NCBI GenBank assembly: GCA_029204225.1 | Contig: CM055092.1 | Coordinates: 44,260,309 to 44,324,308 of the forward strand | Reading direction: 5' to 3' | Origin: Diphasiastrum complanatum | Taxonomy: Eukaryota; Streptophyta; Lycopodiopsida; Lycopodiales; Lycopodiaceae | Length of the DNA: 64,000 bases | Notes under the pieces: generated by a model | Database searches by the model: none | Told to the model about the DNA's origin: nothing | What the model saw: the letters and a program-made list of their open reading frames with translations, nothing else | Position numbers and translations under genes: made by a program | Shown here: one piece after another, positions 56,850 through 64,000 of the stretch | Layout of the letters: each line of letters begins with the position of its first letter | Position numbering within the stretch: position 1 is the first letter of the stretch

Positions 56850-59840
56850 CTCTCAGCGAACTTCAGACTTGTCTGATTGGGCTTATACTGTGCAGGAAAC
56901 AAATCCAATGCTCAAATGTGTTTGCATTTGTTGGCCAACCTTGCAAAAAAGTCTCATTATCTCCTCAAGTCTTGCGACATATGCCAACCAGATCGAAAGA
57001 AACGGACCAAATCCGCCTTAAGAGCTGAGATACTAACCTAGATACTCAAAAGTAGTCTAGTTGGATAAGGGTGGAACTCTGCCCAAGTAAGTGGAGCTTT
57101 CTGCAGCCTGCTTGGCTTGAAACATATTGAATCTTAGGGCCATTATATAACTAGGTGTTGGGCATGTCTTTCATTGGAAAGGGCTTGGATTGATTCATAG
57201 TCTAACAAATGTTGTGGTATCATAACACAAAGGCCTTGCATTATTGGTGAAAGTGTTGGATTGAAACAATATGATGTATTAACACGAGTCATTTTGAGTT
57301 CATACTTATCCTAGAGATGTGTTATTGTGATACAACACTGTCCTTTCTTCCATTGAGGTTTGGACTTAAATTCAACTTTAGGGTGAGGTTTTACTTAAAT
57401 TTTGATAGTGAAAAAATGAATGGAATTGCATATATTAGCTTTGCCATGATAGTGGCAAGCTATCGTAATGATTTTATCCAAAGTGACCTATCTCTTCCAA
57501 GTAAGCTTGAGGTGACAAAATTGCAAGACCTTTTTTTTTTTTTTTTTTCATTTTCCAATGTGCATGGCAAAGTGCTCACATGTTTTTTGATCAGCTGAAA
57601 TTTGATAGTAGTTTTTGATCATAAATGTTGTATGCAAGTGTTGACTTCTTTGCTTAATATGATGTAATCAAATTGGTGTATATTGCTTGTGCATATATGA
57701 GCTAGAAATCTTTATAATCTAAAATATCATTGACTAACATTGCATGATAGTTGTTTATGGTAGTTGTTTGGAATTGAAATTATGCTTTGTTGCTGAAATT
57801 TTGGTGTTCTTGATAAAGTTGAGTACTCTTTAGCAAGTCTAACATCAGTTTGAGAGGTTAATAATTATTTGATGATATTTTGGTTGAAATAAATATATTT
57901 GGTGGCTTTGCATTTTGAAGTGAAAATTGATTGGAGATTGATCAGACCAATTTGTACTAATTGAACAAAAGTGGCATTCATGACTATTGTAGTTTGTCTA
58001 TAGATGATCAAGTTGTGGGCTGTTGTATAAAAATTTTGTAGCTTTTGTCAAAGTATGTGTAATCCATGTTCGAACATGACTTCTTTGGTTTGTGAACTTA
58101 AGAGGGAACATGTTATCTTACTTTTGCACTATGGTAATGACATTGGTTGACAACTCATTAAGGAACTGAGTGAAATTTCTTCACATAATTCATTACATCT
58201 TATGGATGGTCTAGTCATCTTATTCAAGTCAAGTCAGATGAAGTCATGTCGAGTCACATCTCAACCACTGGAGTTTTTGGCATGGAGCTTGGAAGATCAT
58301 CATTCAATCTAACATGTTTTTCAAGTTTAGATAGGGCAAAAAGAGCATAAAGGGGCTGATTTTCCCAGGTCCTGATTATTGTGGAGTTTGTGCTAAGAAA
58401 GTTCGATCATTGTTACTACATTTTTATGAAGCTCATTTTTTATGTGGTGCACTTACTTGGAATAAGGTACAAAGTGGAAAATCCCAATATGGACTTTGTG
58501 AAATGATAGATATTATAAGTTCACATTACTTAATGTCAAAATAATGAAAAAAAACCGGCCTATTATGTTCCTATGGCAACAAAATGGTGTAGTTTCTATG
58601 CTCCAAAAGTTCTCGTTTTGTAATCTCATGACAAATTGTTATATTGTTATAAATGATAGTAAAAATGCATGCTATATACGCATTAATCTCTATATCAATT
58701 GGGATATTTTTATTGATTTCCTCGTGCTAGCGCTAAAAAGAGGAGGACCACCCTTTAAAATGAATCTATCAAACTATGTTGGATTTGAGAAATGTGAAAA
58801 AATAGCAAAATTCAATTTAGTTAAATGTTGGAGGCCAAGTTGAAGGCCTATCTGTTGTCATATTTTGAATCCCACATGTGTTGAAAGATAGCTAGCAAGT
58901 AATCCAATGATCAAGAGTTAAGCTACCTCCTTCTAATGGCTACATCTACCAATACACCATCTCATTAGCAAATTTTCTAAGAAAAATGGGGCCCTATAAG
59001 AAACCAAAATTTAGCAAGAGAATGTGTGACCTGATTTTATAACACATCATTAGAGTAGTTACAAACTCCAAAAGGGTCGTCTAAGGAATGCCACATAGGA
59101 TACAAAAACTCGTCGGATTTTGTGATTTTGATGGACTTTCTAGTCCAATTTAGCTTAACCTTACCAGTAATGTGTAGTTAGCAAGAGACTATTATGATAC
59201 ATGCAATTGTCACTTCAAATAATTGTGACGCTCATTAACTAACTTTTTCAAATTTGAAAATGAGATTGTATCTCTCATTTTAACTAGCGAGAAAAGAAAC
59301 ATGGTATTTCGGTACACCATGGAAGAAGAAGAGCATCTTATAACTTACATAGTCAGACAGACTTAGCTAATTGTTTCTAATATGTCTGTTGATATTTGTG
59401 GAGATGTCAAAGTTTCATCTACATACTGTTCACCCTGCCAAGAATGCTTTGATATCCAAAAGAGGAGCAGTGAAAGGATCCATAATTTCTCCACTTGAGA
59501 TTATGGCTCACAGAATTGACAAGACAAAAACTCTGATTTGTGGGTTGACGGAAGTTTGTATCCATTGGATCCGAGCTCGATGCAATATCCACAATTTCAA
59601 TCAATCACACAGCTCATAACATTTTTCTGTGAAGGACCAAATGGTTAACTGGGTTATTGTGAAAGATTGAGGATTATGGTGAAAAATCAAAAACAATTTT
59701 CAGACAACATTGCATGTTTGTTGATGATGAGGCAGTTGATTTAGATAGTTAGTGTTGTCATATACTATTGCAAGTAAATTGAGCTGCATTGGTGTTCCTA
59801 ATGATTGCAAAAAAGGAATGCTCAAAGGTCTATAATTGTT
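56850..59840. other. intergenic AT-rich DNA
   Basis: A run of 18 T lies at 57531-57548. Frames at 57317-57598, 58544-58843 and 59371-59619 are short, AT-biased and show no motif. No terminal repeats were seen. Confidence 0.45.
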
Positions 59841-59845
59841 GTGTT

Positions 59846-60440
59846 AAAACTATGAGAGACATAAGAAGAAAGGAACAAGCTGCTTTCTTATCTAAATATT
59901 TTATTGTCTTGCCTTTTCATATCTTTATGACACATTAAAATATTGTTGACAATGTTGGAATAGATCAACTCAAAAACTATGAGAGACATAAGAAGAAGGG
60001 AACAAGATGCCATTTTATTTGGATATTTTATTTTCTTGCCTCTTTTTATAATTCATCGACTCAAAAAATTATAAAGCATAGAACTCTTTCAAAAACTATA
60101 TTTATGTACTTAAATAGTACATCATAGAAATAAATAGTCCTTGCCATAAGTGCACTACCACATGCAATCATTATTACGAACATATAAGGTAAACATCAAT
60201 TGAGATATGATTTGGCAACGAAATAATAAAACTATCATTCAACGTTTTTTCATTGCATCAACAGCACTGGTATTCATAGTATTGCAGATGATTACAATTA
60301 TTGTGATAAAACTTAGAGAGACATAAGAAGAAAGAAACAAGTTACCTTTTTATCTAGATATTTGTTGTCTTACTTTGTTGTAAATTTTGGAGTAGATCTA
60401 CTCAAAAACTTTGAGAGACATGATAAAAAAAAGAACTAGC
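59846..60440. repeat. four dispersed copies of a 100-130 bp unit
   Basis: The phrase TGAGAGACATAAGAAGAAAG (with variants) followed by AACAAG, TTATCT and TTGTCTTGCC appears at about 59850, 59978, 60312 and 60410. The first two are 127-128 bases apart. Copies are increasingly diverged and AT-rich. Confidence 0.65.
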
Positions 60441-61080
60441 TTTATTTTTTTCTTTTTCCTTTTATTGTCTTGTCTTTTCATATGTTTATGTCACTTTAGA
60501 ATGTTGTAACTATCATCTTCGGTCTACTTCCTCAACATCATGCCAACTCGGATGCTTATCCAATTCCCTTGGATTTTTGCTTTTGTCCTACATCCGGCTC
60601 TTCTATCGTAACTAGCAATCCATGTCACTTGACCAATTTGATGAAGAAAATTACAATTCTTATATGAACAATGCTAGTATATTGTTATTTGTATACAAAT
60701 GTTCCATACAAGGTAGTCAGCATTAAGAATGACGCTTGGTCATGCAAGACATGTCTTTGAACATATTGTTGGCCGAAGTATACTTCTTCAAATTTAAACA
60801 AATCGTCATTCAAATTTGGCCAACACAAATCAACTCCATTGAAAAGTGATATTTTAATATGCCCAATAGAGTTGAATTCTGATTTTGCCAGTTCGGATTT
60901 TAAATAAAATTTACTTTCAAAAATTTATAAACCATAACTAGTCATGTATATGCTTGAAACATTGATTCGGTAGAATGTATTGGATTCCAAGGTTGAACCA
61001 TGGAAATAACAATTCTACCACTGTGATTTTTCCACCGTAGAAAATAACTGTTGACATTACTCAAAACACAAAATCTTTTG
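60441..61080. other. intergenic spacer
   Basis: No frame or repeat beyond low-complexity T-rich runs is seen. It ends where element B homology begins. Confidence 0.4.
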
Positions 61081-61661
61081 AAATGGCAAACGAGGAGATC
61101 ACTCAAGTGGCGATCTTGGCAAAGTGCGATCTTGCTTGCATTGAGGAGGAGCATTAAAAGGAGGAAGATCTTGAGGATCAGCCTCAAAGCATGAGAGTTC
61201 CAAGGAGGTCCTTAATGACAAAGACTGAGTCATCAAATTGCATGCAAATTTTCCATTCAAGTGTGCATCTTGCAAGGATGGTGAGCATTGGAGAGTCTAC
61301 TATCTTTGAATACTTGTTGGATAGTATTAGTAGACATGGAGTGACTTGTTGCTTATCTTTAAGATCTATGATGTTTAGTACTCTTTATGACAAGACAATG
61401 AAATTAGATGCTTTCAAATCTCCATTTGTTGTTGATAAAGCAATTTCACAGGGTAAGTATTTTTGTAATAGTTTGAATAGTGTCATAAAAGATGAAACAT
61501 CATTTGTATTGAAAACCTTTGGGTCCACATGCTTTGAGCATGATCATTCCAATGTAAGGACCAAAGATTATCCTATTTCAGTGATAGGAATAATGGTGGT
61601 GTTTTCCTCTTCAAGTAGAGATTGTAGAATCTACTTGTTTTTCATCAAAGAAGTTGTATAA
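61081..61661 (+). pseudogene. integrase remnant of a truncated element B (copy 2)
   Basis: This is colinear with 15300-15860 of element B, including LAKCDLACIEEEH, NCMQIFHSSVHLARMVSIGE, SISRHGVTCC and SSSSRDCRIYLF. The frame is open from 61191 to 61661 where copy 1 has TAA at 15515. Like copy 1 it has VHSSVH, so the catalytic Asp was lost before the two copies separated. Gag, protease and the 5' LTR are missing. The sequence jumps from this frame straight into the LTR, skipping about 500 bases present in copy 1. Confidence 0.75.
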
Positions 61662-62300
61662 TGTAAATTTTGTACATAAGTGGATTCCACATGTGAGTCC
61701 AAGATGACATGTGGCAATCCACTTGTAATGTAGGTTAGGTCAAGTCCATAGGGTTGGTCATGTCATTTTCGTAGTGATTCCTAGTTTATAGGACCTAAAT
61801 CCTAGATTTAAGGTAAAAATTGACCAACTAGCTAATCTACCAAGCATGACTCTAGGAAATAGACTAGGGTTTCATTTTAGGACAAAAAGACTGAGTTAAC
61901 TTCCTTATTACATGTTGGAAATCCACCTAAATTCACAAAGGAAGTCGAATTTGCTATGTATTCCAAGCTCCCATAGTGAGAAGATAGAAATTTTTTTGGA
62001 GCTCATTAGCAATCTCAACCTACTCCACTATGTACATTGAGTTTTTCCGAGCCAAATGCATCCAAATCAATTTCTACTTGTTTCTTAGCTTGGAGGCCGT
62101 ACTAAAGCCTGTAGTACACATGTGTGGGCTCGTATTTCAATGTTGATCAGTGCTTTTGATTATTAATGCTTGTTGTTTGTCAAATTGCCAATCTAGATCA
62201 ACTTTTTGATGACTAGTTTTTTGATAGATTGTTAAGCAAGCATCCAATTACCCTTGTGGATCTTTTGTAGATCCATTTATGGTCCTAAAACAGTACTTTC
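61656..62300 (+). repeat. truncated LTR of element B copy 2
   Basis: This matches 12500-13200 from GTATAATGTAAATTTTGTAC to TATGGTCCTAAA. The first 50 or so bases and the terminal CACA are missing, so target duplications cannot be checked. Confidence 0.82.
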
Positions 62301-62880
62301 CCAAATGTTAGAAATGACAAGATTTTATTATTCCATAGAGATTCTACTCACTCATGTCAATTCTCCAGATTATTGTTTGATGTCTCATGGATTTGTTTTT
62401 CAAGAGCTTAAAGTTGCTTTGGTTGGAGAACTTTACTTGTATGGATTCTCTAGGACTCAACACCACCAATATCTAATTCATGTGCATATTCGGAATGTAT
62501 GGATGCATATAATGAATATATTCTTTGTTGTGGGTATTTCCTGCACAGTAATAAACAAGTGGGTCCCACCACTTAAGATATTGTTGGCCAAGCCTTACAT
62601 AGTGTGCCCCGCCACAGTACATTGTACAGTAGAATAATAAGTGTGAGGGCATAGTTTAAGTTGTGTTCTAGTGACTTGGGCCCTAGTTGTAAATAAATAA
62701 GTTTGAGACCCAAGTTCACAAAGTCAAATTGAAAAATAAGGAATCTAAGTTGCACAAAGTAGAACTCACAAGAATCATGTGAGTGCCCTTGTGCTTTCTT
62801 AGAACCAATAGATTTAAGTTGTGTTTATTTGAAGGGCTTGGATTAGAATCCTTGCCCCAATGAAGTGGCCAATGAGAGTG
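62301..62880. other. unassigned spacer
   Basis: Frames at 62254-62637 and 62573-62755 are not recognisable. No repeat structure is seen. Confidence 0.4.
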
Positions 62881-63255
<375 letters not shown>

Positions 63256-63316
63256 TATAAGAGGGAGCCATTTCCTTTGTATTGTATCATCTTCCATTCT
63301 CATTCTAATAAAACTC
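63256..63316 (+). repeat. TC-type LTR fragment, copy 4
   Basis: TATAAGAGGGAGCC (63256) to AATAAA (63307-63312) repeats the start of copy 3, 354 bases downstream. It then runs into a different tandem array without a CT tract. Confidence 0.65.
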
Positions 63317-63328
63317 CATAAATTTTTG

Positions 63329-64000
63329 AGTTTCCTTGGGAAGTAACCTTCACAGAGCTCTATGAAGTTCCATCTCACTGAGACAAGGACACAGAGAAGT
63401 CTGTGAGAGTTAGATCCCAAAAAAAGTCCCCCTGTGAAGGTTCCCAAGAGCAAAAAGTGGCCTAGAACCTTCTCAGACATCAAATTTTTTAGTTTTCCTA
63501 GGAAGTAACTCTCACAGGTTGGTAAGCAAGTGGATCTGACTCAGATACAAGCACATACCAGCCTGCGAAGATTACTTCCCAGAAAATCTCACAATTTGGC
63601 CAAAAAATCCCAAAAATTGCATTTTTTTCAAGATTTTTTGAGTTTCCTTGGGAAGTAACTCTTACAGCTTGGTGAGCAGGGGAATCTGACTCAATACAAC
63701 TGTATACCAGTCTGCGAGGGTTCATTCCCTGAAAATCTTATAGTTTTTCAAAAAAAACCCCAAAAATTGCACTTTTTTCAAAATTTCTTGAGTTTCCTTG
63801 GGAAGTAACTCTTGCAGCTTGGTTAGTAGGTGAATCTGACCTAGATACAAGTGCATACCCCTCTACGTTGGTTTGTTCCCAGAAAATCTTAAAATTTCTG
63901 AAAAAAAACCCCCAAAAATTGCACTTTTTTCAAGATTGTTTCAGTTTCCTTGGGAAGTAACTCTTGCAACTTCGTGAGTAGGTGAGTCTGACCCAAATAC
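63329..64000. repeat. tandem array with a period of about 150 bp
   Basis: AGTTTCCTTGGGAAGTAAC starts units at 63329, 63491, 63641, 63791 and 63943 (spacings 162, 150, 150, 152). Each complete unit holds GATACAAG or similar, CCCAGAAAATCT and CCAAAAATTGCA. The array leaves the window on the right, so its size is unknown. Confidence 0.88.

Noticed and set aside
58544-58843. 99-residue frame downstream of the IDD gene
   Set aside because: AT-biased composition, no motif, no second copy and no splice context.
63329-64000. CRISPR-like array
   Set aside because: Whole 150-bp units repeat with no unique spacers, in a plant nuclear context.

Overview
The window looks like nuclear DNA of a land plant with a large, repeat-rich genome. 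Its one convincing host gene has plant introns and encodes a plant-specific INDETERMINATE DOMAIN (IDD) C2H2 zinc-finger protein. Almost everything else is LTR retrotransposon sequence of Ty1/copia and Ty3/gypsy type in all stages of decay. The abundance of old nested elements and the IDD sequence would fit a fern or other seed-free vascular plant, or a conifer. That placement is inference and cannot be settled here. No prokaryotic, organellar, rRNA, tRNA or CRISPR feature was recognised.

Layout. 1-5711: a nearly complete minus-strand copia element (A), sitting in a broken Ty3 integrase gene (5712-6270). 6.3-12.4 kb: unassigned DNA, one copy of an unrecognised protein family (7.5 kb), an LTR-like piece carrying a TC microsatellite, a copia pol fragment and the C-terminal end of a second Ty3 integrase. 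12500-17061: a complete plus-strand non-autonomous copia element (B) with perfect CGCTA target duplications, splitting that Ty3 integrase, whose other half lies at 17062-17790. 18.2-18.96 kb: part of a MULE-like transposase. 19000-24759: a full minus-strand copia element (III), followed at 25.7-28.2 kb by a truncated relative. 28.2-29.2 kb: a Ty3-type fragment with two retropepsin domains in a row. 29.2-33.9 kb: mostly unassigned, with a solitary LTR plus primer-binding site and a Ty3 fragment. 33964-39734: a complete plus-strand copia element (C) with CTTTG duplications. 39.8-42.6 kb: a decayed minus-strand copia element (D). 42.6-49.3 kb: a mosaic of an unrecognised ORF family, two 3' ends of one copia family (E), a separate LTR, a copia integrase piece and a second TC-microsatellite LTR. 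49.3-52.3 kb: unassigned. 53.2-56.2 kb: the IDD gene in three coding exons. 56.7-61 kb: AT-rich intergenic DNA with simple and tandem repeats. 61.08-62.3 kb: a second, truncated B element. 62.9-64 kb: two more TC-type LTR pieces running into a 150-bp tandem array that leaves the window.

How the parts relate. A and B share LTR termini and gag sequence, but B has lost most of pol, so A-like elements are the likely helpers of B. The TC microsatellites lie just after a TATA box and an AATAAA signal in a repeated LTR-like unit, so that family probably spreads them. The IDD gene is intact and has both conserved C-terminal IDD motifs. Nothing around it suggests functional linkage to other genes in this window. 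LTR edges and divergence figures were read by eye and may be off by a few bases.
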